From: an uncultured Prevotellaceae bacterium
GTDB taxonomy: Bacteria; Bacteroidota; Bacteroidia; Bacteroidales; Bacteroidaceae
Reading direction: 5' to 3'
Assembly: GCA_946534585.1 (NCBI GenBank)
Contig: CAMNCV010000130.1
Location: 1-64,000 of the forward strand
DNA length: 64,000 nucleotides
Part shown: positions 29,564 through 39,811 of the stretch, piece after piece
How the letters are laid out: the number at the start of each line of letters is the position of its first letter
Position numbering within the stretch: the stretch's first letter is position 1
Notes under the pieces: generated by a model
Told to the model about the DNA's origin: nothing
Database searches by the model: none
Seen by the model: the letters and a program-made list of their open reading frames with translations, nothing else
Program-made: the position numbers and the translations under genes

Positions 29564-30829
29564 CCTCAACCTCATAGCATTTGCATGCGCTTCAAGCTGT
29601 TCGTTTTCTGCCATACATACCACGGCAGGACCAATAGTTCGCACACCTTCTTCTGTAAGATGTTGGAAAGTAACCTTACGATTGTAACTATCAAGGTTTA
29701 CGCCATTATATGCAAGTGCATAACCATGAGTCGGCAATGTATGATTAGTACCTGATGCATAGTCGCCAGCTGATTCGCACGCAAAAGTACCCAGGAACAC
29801 ACTACCTGCATTTACCACCTTATCTGACAACTGCTCAAAATCAGATGTAGCAATGATAAGATGTTCAGGAGCGTAGGCATTTGACAGAGCCATGGCTTCG
29901 TTCTTATCCTTAACAAGTACGAATTGCGAATTATCAAGTGACTTTTCTGCAATCTCCTTGCGTGGAAGTAGAGCCAACTGTCTATTGGTTTCCTTTACTA
30001 CTTCTTCGAGCATTTTCTCCGATGTTGTAATTAGAATTACCTGAGAGTCTATGCCATGCTCTGCTTGCGACAGTAAATCCGCTGCTACATATTGAGTATT
30101 GCTGGTCTCATCAGCAATGACGCATACTTCAGATGGACCAGCCGGCATATCTATTGCTACATCGTGGAGCGACACTTGCTGCTTGGCTGCCATAACATAC
30201 TGATTGCCTGGTCCAAAGATTTTATATACCTTAGGAACACTCTGTGTACCGTATGCCATTGCACCGATAGCCTGTACTCCGCCAATCTTGAATATTTTGC
30301 TGACTCCTGCAACCTTTGCAGCCATAAGAATAGCAGGATTTACTTTGCCTTCTTTGTTCGGAGGTGTACATAGTACGATTTCTTTGCATCCTGCAATCTT
30401 TGCAGGTGTAGCTAGCATGAGTACCGTAGAAAACAACGGAGCCGTCCCACCTGGAATATACAGACCTACTTTTTCTATGGCAATGCTTTTCTGCCAGCAG
30501 ACCACGCCATTTGCTGTAGTGACTTTCTCGCCATTAAAGCACTGTGCCTCATGAAAACGTTTTATACCTTTATGAGCAAGTATAAGCGCCTCTTTCAGTT
30601 CCTGCGACACAAGTTTTTCTGCCTCTTCCAGTTCTTTCTCAGATACAAGCAATGATTTCAGTCGTACCTTATCAAATTTCTCTTCATATGCTATTACAGC
30701 CTCGTCTCCATTCGCCTTCACGTCATCAAGCACTGAACGTACGGTTGCATTCAGTTGTGTAACGTCAATGTGTGGACGTACGCAGATTGATGCATACTGC
30801 TCTGGTTTTGGATATTTTATGATATTCAT
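29543..30829 (-). CDS. hisD: Histidinol dehydrogenase
   Basis: Catalyses the last two steps of histidine synthesis, oxidising histidinol to histidine. The family signature region (GIDSQVILITTS) and the conserved EHLIIATSDFEQL, GAGSVFLG-like VNAGSVFLGTFACESAGDYASGTNHTLPTHGYA are clear. The length of 428 residues is normal. The final residues DVIR and the stop codon are encoded by a copy of the 22-bp repeat. It lies downstream of hisG, separated by 142 bp that include a 41-codon frame. Confidence 0.95.
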   Translation of the reverse strand: MNIIKYPKPEQYASICVRPHIDVTQLNATVRSVLDDVKANGDEAVIAYEEKFDKVRLKSLLVSEKELEEAEKLVSQELKEALILAHKGIKRFHEAQCFNGEKVTTANGVVCWQKSIAIEKVGLYIPGGTAPLFSTVLMLATPAKIAGCKEIVLCTPPNKEGKVNPAILMAAKVAGVSKIFKIGGVQAIGAMAYGTQSVPKVYKIFGPGNQYVMAAKQQVSLHDVAIDMPAGPSEVCVIADETSNTQYVAADLLSQAEHGIDSQVILITTSEKMLEEVVKETNRQLALLPRKEIAEKSLDNSQFVLVKDKNEAMALSNAYAPEHLIIATSDFEQLSDKVVNAGSVFLGTFACESAGDYASGTNHTLPTHGYALAYNGVNLDSYNRKVTFQHLTEEGVRTIGPAVVCMAENEQLEAHANAMRLRVNDVIR

Positions 30830-30846
30830 ATATCTTATGGTGGGTT

Positions 30847-30972
30847 CTATAAATTAGCTTTTGTCAGATTTTCTGATTTATTTGAGTTTCCCCTTCTGGG
30901 CATCGAGCTATACGTTCGAGTGTAGAGTCTTACAATAGAAGAACATAGCAAGCCATGTAACTTAAGATGCAT
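30847..30972 (-). CDS. Possible 41-residue coupled small ORF between hisG and hisD
   Basis: The hisG stop codon and an ATG overlap as TAATG, opening a frame of 41 codons (starts MHLKLHGLLCSSIVRLYTRT) that ends 17 bp before the hisD start. The product is basic and has no recognised family. It may be a real coupled peptide, a device that carries ribosomes toward hisD, or chance; codon content gives no strong support. Confidence 0.3.
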   Translation of the reverse strand: MHLKLHGLLCSSIVRLYTRTYSSMPRRGNSNKSENLTKANL

Positions 30973-31823
30973 TATAAAATCATCTTTTCTATTGGCAATA
31001 CCAATATTCCTTCTGCGCCTACAGCCTTCAACTGACCAACGATTTCCCAAAAGTGCTTCTGATCAATCACTGCATGAATACTCGTCCATCCTTCTGTAGC
31101 TAAAGGCAGTATTGTAGGAGATTTGATACCTGGAAGAATTTCACAGATATCCTTTACCTTGTCAGAAGGTGCATTCATAAGCACATATTTCTTGTCCTCT
31201 GCAACGAGCACTGACTTTATGCGGAAGAGGAAATCGTCAAGAATAGCCTGTTTCTCTGCAGACAATTTCTTGTTTCCTATTAGCAATGCCTCGCTCTTCA
31301 TAACGACCTCAACCTCACGAAGCTTGTTGCTCACGAGTGTAGAGCCCGATGACACTATGTCAAAGATTCCATCAGCAAGTCCTATGCCAGGTGCTATCTC
31401 TACAGAACCCTGTATTACATGTATATCTATATTTATGCCTTGCTCATCAGCAAACTTCTTTAGAATATTGGGGTATGACGTGGCTATTTTCTTTCCATCA
31501 AACCACTTTACTCCCGTGTAATCAACCTCCTCAGGGATAGCAAGCGAGATACGACACTTAGAGAAGCCAAGACGCTTTACTATTTCTGCGTCTCTGCCAC
31601 GCTCTACAAATTCATTTTCACCGACAATACCTATGTCTGCCATACCACTGGCTACGAACTCCGGTATGTCATCATCACGAAGATACAAAACTTCAAGTTG
31701 AAAATTACCTGACTGAACAAGCAACGTGCGACGTGCGCTGTTTATCTTTATTCCTGTCTCTTTTAAGAGGTTCATGGTGTCCTCATAAAGACGACCTTTT
31801 GATTGTACTGCAATTCTTAGCAT
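30972..31823 (-). CDS. hisG: ATP phosphoribosyltransferase, long form
   Basis: First, committed enzyme of histidine synthesis, joining ATP and PRPP. It starts MLRIAVQSKGRLYEDTMNLL and carries the PRPP-site region DIVSSGSTLVSNKLREVEVV. At 283 residues it is the long form, with a C-terminal ACT-like regulatory domain (from about residue 205, MNAPSDKVKDICEILPGIKSPTI) that binds histidine for feedback inhibition. Only hisG and hisD of the pathway are in the window. Confidence 0.94.
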   Translation of the reverse strand: MLRIAVQSKGRLYEDTMNLLKETGIKINSARRTLLVQSGNFQLEVLYLRDDDIPEFVASGMADIGIVGENEFVERGRDAEIVKRLGFSKCRISLAIPEEVDYTGVKWFDGKKIATSYPNILKKFADEQGINIDIHVIQGSVEIAPGIGLADGIFDIVSSGSTLVSNKLREVEVVMKSEALLIGNKKLSAEKQAILDDFLFRIKSVLVAEDKKYVLMNAPSDKVKDICEILPGIKSPTILPLATEGWTSIHAVIDQKHFWEIVGQLKAVGAEGILVLPIEKMIL

Positions 31824-31850
31824 CTTTTCTTATGTTTATTTATTATTATT

Positions 31851-32318
31851 TCAGTTTGTTATTATGTGTACTAACCAATTTACGAGGAAAGCACCATATA
31901 TAAGTAATATGTATCGAATTAGTTTTCCTGTAGTTATTGACAGGAATGTTATGGCTATATTAGCCCTCATCAATCCTAAAAGGATAGTTATGGCAGAACC
32001 AAGTATTGGAATAAAGGCAAAGAATCCCATCCATGCTCCTCGTCCACGCATAAATCTGCGTGCCTTATCCATATGCTCTGGTTTCACATGTAGGTATTTC
32101 TCAAACCATTCTTCTTTTCCCATACGGCCTACACCATAGTTGAATATACTCCCCATGACATTGCCTGCTGTACCGTATAGCACCAACTGCCAAGGGCTTA
32201 CGCCCATTGCCATGAGGGTTAACATGACGGCTTCACTCGAAAACGGGAAGAAACTGCCTGCAAGAAATGCAGCCAGAAACATACCCAAAGGACCGAACTG
32301 TATTAGTGTTTCTATCAT
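31851..32318 (-). CDS. YqaA/DedA-like (VTT domain) membrane protein
   Basis: A 155-residue protein with about four hydrophobic segments. The AAFLAGSFFPFSSEAVMLTL start and the glycine-rich GTAGNVMGSIFNYGVGRMG followed by FIPILGSAITILLGLMR match the small YqaA branch of the DedA/VTT family. DedA proteins are implicated in lipid flipping and membrane homeostasis; this branch is not well characterised. It lies 27 bp before hisG. Confidence 0.8.
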   Translation of the reverse strand: MIETLIQFGPLGMFLAAFLAGSFFPFSSEAVMLTLMAMGVSPWQLVLYGTAGNVMGSIFNYGVGRMGKEEWFEKYLHVKPEHMDKARRFMRGRGAWMGFFAFIPILGSAITILLGLMRANIAITFLSITTGKLIRYILLIYGAFLVNWLVHIITN

Positions 32319-32341
32319 TTACTACTTGCTACGACTAACTC

Positions 32342-32737
32342 TCAAATCATGCGCCTAATGGCATCGGCTACGATTTCCTGATTAAAATACAGCCAAATTG
32401 GCAGGCATATCCATGCAGGAGAGATTATACCAAATATAAAAGACCACAACAACTTCAGTGAGCCGCCTTTCATCGGTCCGTAGAGGAATGCCACTAAAGG
32501 AACGAATGCTACAAGAGAGTATATCCATACTATGCTTGCAATTCCGAGCATTACACCAGATAGATATGCCAGTGAAAGCGATTTCTTATTGTGGTATATA
32601 CCACTCATTATGACAAATGATATCGCTACTGGTACTCCTATCGCAGCTTCTTTTCCCAAACCGCAGGCATATAATACAGCACCGATTATGACGAGCAGTA
32701 CCGATATAGTCCACCTATTTACATACAGACCATACAT
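32342..32737 (-). CDS. Unknown integral membrane protein
   Basis: A 131-residue protein with four or five hydrophobic segments and few charges. Its ATG directly follows the purD stop, so it is co-translated with purD. I do not recognise a family. It lies just upstream of another membrane protein gene, with a 23-bp gap. Confidence 0.75.
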   Translation of the reverse strand: MYGLYVNRWTISVLLVIIGAVLYACGLGKEAAIGVPVAISFVIMSGIYHNKKSLSLAYLSGVMLGIASIVWIYSLVAFVPLVAFLYGPMKGGSLKLLWSFIFGIISPAWICLPIWLYFNQEIVADAIRRMI

Positions 32738-34015
32738 TTATAAATCCTTACCTATGTCTCTACGGTTGTATTTTCCTTCAAATTTTATCTTCTCTGCTTC
32801 TTGGAAAGATTTCTGCAAAGCCTCTTCCTTATTTGCACCGTATGAACTGACGCATATGACGCGACCACCGGCAGTAACGATTTGTCCGTCTTTTTCTGCA
32901 GTTCCTGAATGGAATACGATTGAATCCTCTACATCTTCGATGCCTGTTATAGGGAAACCTTTCTTGTATTCTTGTGGATATCCTCCGCTAACCATCATTA
33001 CGCACACTACTGAACGCGAATCGTATTCTATCGTTTTCGTATCAAGATTACCGTTTGCTACACCTTCTAACAAATCTACAATGTCACTTTTTAAGCGCAG
33101 CATCACAGATTCTGTTTCTGGATCACCCATACGGCAATTATATTCTATTACCATTGGTTCACCATTAACGTTGATTAGACCGAAGAATATAAAACCTTTG
33201 TAGCATATATTTTCATCTGCCAAACCTTTTACCGTAGGTTTGATGATACGTTCTTCTACTTTTTGCATCCATTCTTTTGTCGCAAACGGAACTGGTGTTA
33301 CACTGCCCATTCCACCAGTATTAAGCCCCGTATCTCCTTCGCCAATACGCTTGTAGTCTTTAGCCTCTGGTAGTATTTTGTAGTTTTTACCGTCTGTCAA
33401 TACAAAAACAGAACATTCTATACCACTCAAGAACTCCTCAATAACTACACGCGAAGAAGCATTGCCAAACATGCCTCCGAGCATCTTTCTCAGTTCATTC
33501 TTGGCTTCATCAAGTGTATCAAGTATAAGCACTCCCTTACCTGCACACAAACCGTCAGCCTTTAATACGTAAGGAGCCTTTAGTGTTTCAAGGAATTTCA
33601 GACCTTCTTCAAGATGCTCTCCATCAAACGTTTCGTATGCAGCTGTTGGTATATTATGACGTTTCATGAACGCTTTGGCAAAATCTTTCGAGCCTTCAAG
33701 TACTGCGCCCTGCTTTGAGGGACCTATAACTGGAATATTCTTAGTTCGAGAGTCATTACCCAAATCATCATATATGCCTTTCACCAATGGGTCTTCAGGA
33801 CCTACTACCACCATATTGACTCCATTGTCAACGATGAATTGCTTGATATTTTCAAAGTCATCAGCCTTGATATCTACATTTACTCCCTTGCCACCGACTC
33901 CATTTGTACCAGCATTGCCAGGAGCAATAAATAATTTCTCACATTTAGCACTTTGTGCTATCTTCCAAGCTAACGCATGCTCGCGACCGCCAGAACCTAA
34001 TAATAATATATTCAT
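32738..34015 (-). CDS. purD: Phosphoribosylamine-glycine ligase
   Basis: Second enzyme of de novo purine synthesis, an ATP-grasp ligase of 425 residues. It starts [20 protein letters not shown] and has APGNAGT, the GPEDPL segment, [12 protein letters not shown] and the family signature [26 protein letters not shown]. It lies 39 bp after the dipeptidyl peptidase gene, with no other purine genes nearby. Confidence 0.96.
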   Translation of the reverse strand: MNILLLGSGGREHALAWKIAQSAKCEKLFIAPGNAGTNGVGGKGVNVDIKADDFENIKQFIVDNGVNMVVVGPEDPLVKGIYDDLGNDSRTKNIPVIGPSKQGAVLEGSKDFAKAFMKRHNIPTAAYETFDGEHLEEGLKFLETLKAPYVLKADGLCAGKGVLILDTLDEAKNELRKMLGGMFGNASSRVVIEEFLSGIECSVFVLTDGKNYKILPEAKDYKRIGEGDTGLNTGGMGSVTPVPFATKEWMQKVEERIIKPTVKGLADENICYKGFIFFGLINVNGEPMVIEYNCRMGDPETESVMLRLKSDIVDLLEGVANGNLDTKTIEYDSRSVVCVMMVSGGYPQEYKKGFPITGIEDVEDSIVFHSGTAEKDGQIVTAGGRVICVSSYGANKEEALQKSFQEAEKIKFEGKYNRRDIGKDL

Positions 34016-34054
34016 ATTTACGTCACATTTTTATTAGCGAGACTATACTTCGCT

Positions 34055-36205
34055 TTATTTTAGAAAATCTTCAAAATATCTTGTTATCTTTTCATGTAAA
34101 TGAACAGACATATGTCCTTGCATATTATGTTCTTCACCAGGATATACATAAAAGTCAGGATAGGTGCCATTTTCATTGCAAGCATTAAGAAACTGCATTG
34201 AGTGCTGGGGGACGACAACAGGATCATTCATGCCGATGACTATAAGCAATCTGTCACGCAGTTCCTTCGCTTTAGTTTCAAGATTTGTTTTCTTGTATCC
34301 TTCTGGATTTGCCTGCGGTGTTTTCATATACCGCTCTGTGTACATGACTTCATATTTGCTCCAGTCTATCACCGGTCCTCCTGCAACCCCCGCTTTGAAT
34401 ACACCAGGATAGTTGGTCATCAGTGATATTGTCATATAACCGCCAAAACTCCAACCATGTATGCCGAGCCTCGTCGAATCGACATAAGGTAACGACTTTA
34501 AGAACTCGACACCTTTCATCTGGTCCTTCATCTCTTCCTGCCCTAATTGTAGGAATGTTATTTGCTCGAAATCCTTTCCTCTATGTTCTGATCCTCGATT
34601 GTCAAGCACGAATACGATATATCCTTTCTGTGCCATATATGTCTCCCAACTACGCGAGTTCCAATGCCATGAGGCTTCTAACATATGTGCATGTGGGCCT
34701 CCATACACATAGATAACCGTTGGATATTTCTCGTTTTCATTGAAATCAGGAGGCAATACCATACGGTAATACAATTGGGTCTTACTATCGGATGCTATTA
34801 TTGTGCCTTGCTTATAAAGCGGTATTGCATAATCCGTCCATGGATTTTTGCTCGTCCCTAAATCCTTTCTTTTACCATCTTCAAGTGTAATTATCTCCCA
34901 TGCACGTGGAATATCTGGAGCTGTCCAACGATCTAAAATTCTCGTTTTGTTCCCTAATGATACAATTCCTTCGTGCACTCCAACACCATTATCAAGCAAT
35001 TTCAATTCACCCGTGGAAATATTTACAGCGTAAAGATTTCTTTGTAATAAATCTTCTTTATTTGCACGTATAATAACACTATTGGTACCTTCATCATATC
35101 CTAAGATATCAAGCACGACATAGTTTCCTTTTGTCAGTTGCTTAATACATTGTCCGCTTGCAACATCATACATATATAGATGCCAAAAGCCATCCTGCTG
35201 ACTCCAATGTATGAATTTATTATCATCCCAAGGTATAAAAGAAATAGGATGCAAAGGCTCTACATATTTCTCATCTTTTTCTTCATTTATCGTCCGTAAT
35301 TTATTACCATCAATGGTGTTATATTGGTCGAGCGATGCAATGTTCTGTTCTCTGTTTAACTCTATCAAATATAGAGATTTTCCATCTGGACTCCATGATA
35401 TATTAGTAAAATACCGATTGGTCACATTCCCAAGATTCAGATACACAGTTGTGTCTCGCTTAACATCATATATACCTATCATTACATCGTGACTAGTTTC
35501 GCCTGACATCGGATATTTGTCAGGCTCGTAAGTCGCAATCCTGCCGAAAGTATTCACTTGTGGATAATCCGTCACCATAGTTTGATCCATGCGATAGAAC
35601 GCAAGGCTCTGGTCATCTGGTGAGAAAAAGACTCCTTTTTCTATTCCAAACTCGTTACGATGCACACTCCTTCCGTAGGTGATTTCTCGTGAACCATCAT
35701 ACGTAAGTTGCTTTTCAGTGCCATCTGGCATACGAATCCATAAATTATCATTATTTGAGAATACATCTATTCTACTCTCTGCATTCCACTCCAAAGAACC
35801 AGCACATTTCTGCTTAAATATCCTCTTGGATTTCTTATAATCATAGAGCCATCTTTCTGTTGGCGTAATAATCAATGCAAACGGCTGGTTTGAATATGGG
35901 AATTGTATATTAAGAAAATTTATGCCAGCAAGATACTCTTCATCACCAATTGCCTTCTGCAAGTCATCCATATCAAAGAGCAAACGCTCTGTACCATTTG
36001 GCATGACTTCAAGTATTTGGTCTATTTCCTTACGCAACAGTTTTTCGCCATTCCATATATAATGGCGTTTCTCTGGTGACATTTCGTTGTAACGACTGCC
36101 ACCAAAGTTGAGGTCCTCAAGAGTAAACTGTTTTTTTTGAGCACTTACTGTCATAAAAGATACCATCAACAGAAGATATATATATTTAATCCTCTGAATT
36201 ATCAT
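34055..36205 (-). CDS. Dipeptidyl peptidase IV-like serine peptidase (S9B)
   Basis: Secreted or periplasmic exopeptidase expected to remove X-Pro or X-Ala dipeptides. The start at 36205 (MIIQRIKYIYLLLMVSFMTVSA) gives a signal peptide and 716 residues; a longer frame to 36286 would hide it behind a charged leader inside the upstream gene. An N-terminal beta-propeller is followed by an alpha/beta-hydrolase domain with nucleophile GWSFGGYMT, aspartate in GMNDPVVVPQ and histidine in GEEHNMQGH. It overlaps the upstream gene by 20 nt. Confidence 0.92.
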   Translation of the reverse strand: MIIQRIKYIYLLLMVSFMTVSAQKKQFTLEDLNFGGSRYNEMSPEKRHYIWNGEKLLRKEIDQILEVMPNGTERLLFDMDDLQKAIGDEEYLAGINFLNIQFPYSNQPFALIITPTERWLYDYKKSKRIFKQKCAGSLEWNAESRIDVFSNNDNLWIRMPDGTEKQLTYDGSREITYGRSVHRNEFGIEKGVFFSPDDQSLAFYRMDQTMVTDYPQVNTFGRIATYEPDKYPMSGETSHDVMIGIYDVKRDTTVYLNLGNVTNRYFTNISWSPDGKSLYLIELNREQNIASLDQYNTIDGNKLRTINEEKDEKYVEPLHPISFIPWDDNKFIHWSQQDGFWHLYMYDVASGQCIKQLTKGNYVVLDILGYDEGTNSVIIRANKEDLLQRNLYAVNISTGELKLLDNGVGVHEGIVSLGNKTRILDRWTAPDIPRAWEIITLEDGKRKDLGTSKNPWTDYAIPLYKQGTIIASDSKTQLYYRMVLPPDFNENEKYPTVIYVYGGPHAHMLEASWHWNSRSWETYMAQKGYIVFVLDNRGSEHRGKDFEQITFLQLGQEEMKDQMKGVEFLKSLPYVDSTRLGIHGWSFGGYMTISLMTNYPGVFKAGVAGGPVIDWSKYEVMYTERYMKTPQANPEGYKKTNLETKAKELRDRLLIVIGMNDPVVVPQHSMQFLNACNENGTYPDFYVYPGEEHNMQGHMSVHLHEKITRYFEDFLK

Positions 36206-37703
36206 TTCGTTTATTAAAGAATTTCCGACGTTCGTTTTGCCTTTCTTCTCTTGTTTGCATTCCTTTTCTTTTCTTGTATTCACCATCTTTGAAAGAAACT
36301 CTGTTATTTCCTTTCACAAATGATTTTTTTCTATCTAATGATGCATTGTCGTCGTCATTGTGCCTAAACGCTTTTCTTATAGTTCGTTCTGAACGTTGCT
36401 TCTCCAAAGACTTGAATCTAAATGAGAGAATATCCGCCTCTTCGTTGTCTATACGCTCCTCTTGCTTTTTCTCATAATCACGCTGTTTCCACGAACGACG
36501 TTTTTCAGCCATTTGACGTTTCTCATCTTCTGTCTTTACTGTTCCTCCTTCTTCACGGAAATCCTTAAACTTTCCATCAAATAATGTATATTTGCGGAAT
36601 TCACATTCCAAAGAGCCGTTATACAATGGAATCTTCACACTTGGTTTGAGTGCTATTTGTTGAAAACACTCTTCTTTATATGATAGTATCCACGCCTCTC
36701 CTTCCTTGAAACCATGCTTCAGTCTTTCACCTATCATTTTATATGTCTCCAGCAGATTAGGAGTTGAAATTCTCTCTCCATACGGAGGATTGGTTACTAT
36801 TATTGCTTTCTCCTTATGTCCGTTGAATTCGCAAAAGTCTTGTTGCTGTATTGTTATGTCGTTGCTAAGTCCAGCAGCTTTTACGTTATTTGTAGCCATG
36901 TTTATAGCTTTGAAATCAATATCATAACCATACACATGATGTTCAAATTCACGTTCATGCGAGTCATCATTATATATTTCATCAAACAAATCTGCATCAA
37001 AATCTGCCCATTTCTCAAAAGCATATTTTTTACGGAAGACACCAGGAGCTATATTGCGTGCTATAAGTGCAGCTTCAATCGGTAATGTTCCACTACCACA
37101 CATAGGATCAATAAAATCACTTTCACCTCTCCATCCTGTCATCATTATCATACCTGCAGCAAGCACCTCATTGAGTGGTGCTTCTACAGTCTCTTGACGA
37201 TAGCCTCTCCTATGTAGTGACTCTCCACTTGAATCAAGAGACACTGTGGCTTTTTCGCCCGATATGTGTACATTGATACGCAAATCAGGTTCTGATACGG
37301 ATATATTGGGACGCTTGCCAGTACGTTCTCTGAATTGATCAACAATGGCATCTTTCACTTTGTAGGTTACGAAACGCGAGTTGGAAAAAGAATCGCTATA
37401 GACTACAGAATCCACTGTAAAAGTCTTTCCCTCTCCTATGTATTCGTTCCAGTCTATACTTTTTATTCCATCATAGACATCATCGGCTGATTTAGCATTA
37501 AACTGCTTAATTGGCTTTAATATTCTGATTGCCGTACGCAATGCGAAATTCGCCTTATACATCATAGCCTTATCACCAGTGAAACTCACTACTCTACAAC
37601 CTTTTTCTATATTCTGAGCACCGAGTTCCTGTAACTCTTGCATCAATACATCTTCAAGACCCATAAAAGTCTTGGCTATCATTTCAAATGTCATTTCTTG
37701 CAA
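36186..37703 (-). CDS. RlmL-like 23S rRNA (guanine-N2) methyltransferase with basic tail
   Basis: A THUMP domain (about residues 1-160) is followed by a class I methyltransferase domain with DPMCGSGTLPIEAALIARN and the catalytic NPPYGER. This matches the N-terminal half of E. coli RlmL, which modifies G2445 of 23S rRNA. The final 110 residues are very rich in Lys, Arg, Glu and Asp (RKAFRHNDDDN, KGNNRVSFKDGEYKKRKG), likely a disordered RNA-binding tail. It begins the long leftward run, with its own promoter. Confidence 0.9.
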   Translation of the reverse strand: MQEMTFEMIAKTFMGLEDVLMQELQELGAQNIEKGCRVVSFTGDKAMMYKANFALRTAIRILKPIKQFNAKSADDVYDGIKSIDWNEYIGEGKTFTVDSVVYSDSFSNSRFVTYKVKDAIVDQFRERTGKRPNISVSEPDLRINVHISGEKATVSLDSSGESLHRRGYRQETVEAPLNEVLAAGMIMMTGWRGESDFIDPMCGSGTLPIEAALIARNIAPGVFRKKYAFEKWADFDADLFDEIYNDDSHEREFEHHVYGYDIDFKAINMATNNVKAAGLSNDITIQQQDFCEFNGHKEKAIIVTNPPYGERISTPNLLETYKMIGERLKHGFKEGEAWILSYKEECFQQIALKPSVKIPLYNGSLECEFRKYTLFDGKFKDFREEGGTVKTEDEKRQMAEKRRSWKQRDYEKKQEERIDNEEADILSFRFKSLEKQRSERTIRKAFRHNDDDNASLDRKKSFVKGNNRVSFKDGEYKKRKGMQTREERQNERRKFFNKRNDNSED

Positions 37704-37726
37704 ACCTATTATTATGTATTCTACTG

Positions 37727-37757
37727 CAAAATTACAAAACTTTTACTGAATAGCCAA
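37727..37757 (-). promoter_or_regulatory. Promoter of the rlmL-like/dpp4/purD run
   Basis: Minus-strand TTG (37755-37757), 20 bp, then TAATTTTG (37727-37734), 24 bp before the start codon. It is divergent from the GH35 promoter. Confidence 0.68.
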
Positions 37758-37795
37758 GAGTTTTAATCTTTTTGTTGTTATTTTCACTTATTTAC

Positions 37796-37826
37796 TTGCA
37801 TATCTCATTTCTTTTTACGATTTTTG
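37796..37826 (+). promoter_or_regulatory. Weak promoter of the GH35 gene
   Basis: TTG (37796-37798), 20 bp, then GATTTTTG (37819-37826), which misses the first base of TAnnTTTG. It lies 17 bp before the ATG. Confidence 0.45.
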
Positions 37827-37843
37827 CATAAAAATTTACCATT

Positions 37844-39811
37844 ATGAGATTATTATTTATTTCACTGTTGCTTATGCTGGCATCTGTAAATAATACAGTA
37901 AATGCTTTATCGTTTGAAATTGGGAAAAACACTTTTTTACTTGATGGTAAGCCTTTTGTAATAAAAGCTGCAGAGTTACATTATGCCAGAATACCACGTC
38001 CATACTGGGAACATCGTATCAAGATGTGCAAAGCTTTGGGCATGAATACTATTTGTATGTATATCTTTTGGAATTGGCATGAAATGCAGGAAGGAGAGTT
38101 CTGCTGGACAGGAGACCGTGATATTGCAGAGTTCTGTCGTCTTTGCCAGAAAAATGATATGTATGTAATCGTTCGTCCTGGTCCATATGCTTGTGCAGAA
38201 TGGGAAATGGGAGGTTTGCCTTGGTGGCTTTTGAAGAAACAGGATATCCGTCTGCGAGACTGCGACCCTTATTTCATTGAGCGTGTTTCTATATTTGAAA
38301 AGGAGGTAGGAAAACAACTGTCACCACTAACGATTGAGCATGGTGGACCAATAATAATGGTACAGGTGGAGAATGAATACGGTTCATATGATACCAACAA
38401 ACCATATATGAGCGAGGTGCGGGACATACTGAGAGCATCCGGCTTTGACAACACAGTTTTATTCCAGTGCGACTGGTCTAATAATTTTGAACAGAATGCC
38501 CTGCCTGATCTTATGTGGACCATGAACTTTGGAACTAATGCAAAGGTGCGCGAACAGTTCAAGCGCGTAAAGCAGCTGCGTCCTGATTACCCCCTAATGT
38601 GTTCCGAATATTGGAGTGGTTGGTTTGACGGATGGGGTTCTGCCCATCAAACGCGTCCTTCTGACGCTATGGTAAACGGAATCAAAGATATGCTTAACGA
38701 CAGCATTTCTTTTTCTCTCTACATGACTCATGGCGGTACATCTTTTGCATGGTGGGCTGGTGCTAACAACAAAGGCTATGCACCAGACTGTACAAGTTAT
38801 GATTATGATGCTCCTATTAACGAACAAGGTGCTGCTACAGAAAAATATTATAAACTTCGCACATTACTCCAGCAGTATTCCGACAAGAAATTGCCTGAGG
38901 TACCTAAACCTATGGCGATAATCGAAATACCAGAGATAAAATTCAGTGAAATGATGCCTTTGCTGCGAGCAGGCAACATTCCCAATGCTATACATTCAGA
39001 AGATATTATGCCTATGGAGCAATACGGAATAGGCTACGGCTCCATATTATATTCCACTACAATGCCCGCTGTAAAAGCAGGTTCGTTACTCAGCATTAAC
39101 GACATGTGCGATTATGCTATAGTTTACATTAACGACGAGATTGTAGGGAGGCTTTATCGTGGCAATGGATATGAAACCACTCTGAAACTGGAAAAAGACA
39201 TTCCAGAGGGAGCGACCCTTGACATATTCGTTGAAGCTATGGGACGTATCAACTATTCCAAACTTATCAACGACCCCAAGGGTATAACACGTAGTGTAGA
39301 ATTGGAAACATCCATCGGCAAAGACCGCGTAACATACGATTTAAAGGATTGGCAGGTACGTCTATTTCCATTATATGAGCATAATCGACTTGATAGTTTG
39401 CTGAATTCATACAGTCGTGTGCCTGCAACTAATTCTTATACTTCGCCAGCATATTATGAAGCTACTTTCTCTCTGAAGAAAACAGGCGACACTTGGCTTG
39501 ACATGTCAACCTGGGGAAAGGGGCTCGTATGGGTAAATGGACACTGTCTTGGTAGATACTGGAATGTAGGTCCACAGCAGGCACTATTCCTTCCTGGTTG
39601 TTGGCTAAAAAAAGGAAATAACAGAATTGTAGTACTTGACATCTCTGGCCCTGAGGTTTTAACAACGAGAGGTTTGTCCCATCCCATCGTAGATATTCTG
39701 CACAAGGAAAAGATGCCGCAAGATGCTTATAAGGTTAAGAATAGTCAAAAAAGAAAAAGCCATATAAGTAGTGGAAATCAAGGGAATGATGCTGCTCCTG
39801 GAGCAAAGTAA
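37844..39811 (+). CDS. Secreted GH35 beta-galactosidase
   Basis: Cleaves terminal beta-galactose from oligo- or polysaccharides outside the cytoplasm. A signal peptide covers about residues 1-21. The GH35 barrel shows AAELHYARIPRPYW, RPGPYACAEWEMGGLPWWL, acid/base E178 in QVENEYG and nucleophile E255 in CSEYWSGWFDGWG. C-terminal jelly-roll domains contain KGLVWVNGHCLGRYWNVGPQ. The last 35 residues are Lys/Ser/Asn-rich and look disordered. It is a single-gene unit, with no SusC/D pair nearby. Confidence 0.94.
   Translation: MRLLFISLLLMLASVNNTVNALSFEIGKNTFLLDGKPFVIKAAELHYARIPRPYWEHRIKMCKALGMNTICMYIFWNWHEMQEGEFCWTGDRDIAEFCRLCQKNDMYVIVRPGPYACAEWEMGGLPWWLLKKQDIRLRDCDPYFIERVSIFEKEVGKQLSPLTIEHGGPIIMVQVENEYGSYDTNKPYMSEVRDILRASGFDNTVLFQCDWSNNFEQNALPDLMWTMNFGTNAKVREQFKRVKQLRPDYPLMCSEYWSGWFDGWGSAHQTRPSDAMVNGIKDMLNDSISFSLYMTHGGTSFAWWAGANNKGYAPDCTSYDYDAPINEQGAATEKYYKLRTLLQQYSDKKLPEVPKPMAIIEIPEIKFSEMMPLLRAGNIPNAIHSEDIMPMEQYGIGYGSILYSTTMPAVKAGSLLSINDMCDYAIVYINDEIVGRLYRGNGYETTLKLEKDIPEGATLDIFVEAMGRINYSKLINDPKGITRSVELETSIGKDRVTYDLKDWQVRLFPLYEHNRLDSLLNSYSRVPATNSYTSPAYYEATFSLKKTGDTWLDMSTWGKGLVWVNGHCLGRYWNVGPQQALFLPGCWLKKGNNRIVVLDISGPEVLTTRGLSHPIVDILHKEKMPQDAYKVKNSQKRKSHISSGNQGNDAAPGAK

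Noticed and set aside
30847..31050. 67-codon frame overlapping the hisG end
   Set aside because: Its first 26 codons lie inside hisG; only the part starting at the TAATG junction deserves mention.
32532..33203. 223-codon plus-strand frame
   Set aside because: Antisense to purD and the neighbouring membrane protein, both well supported.
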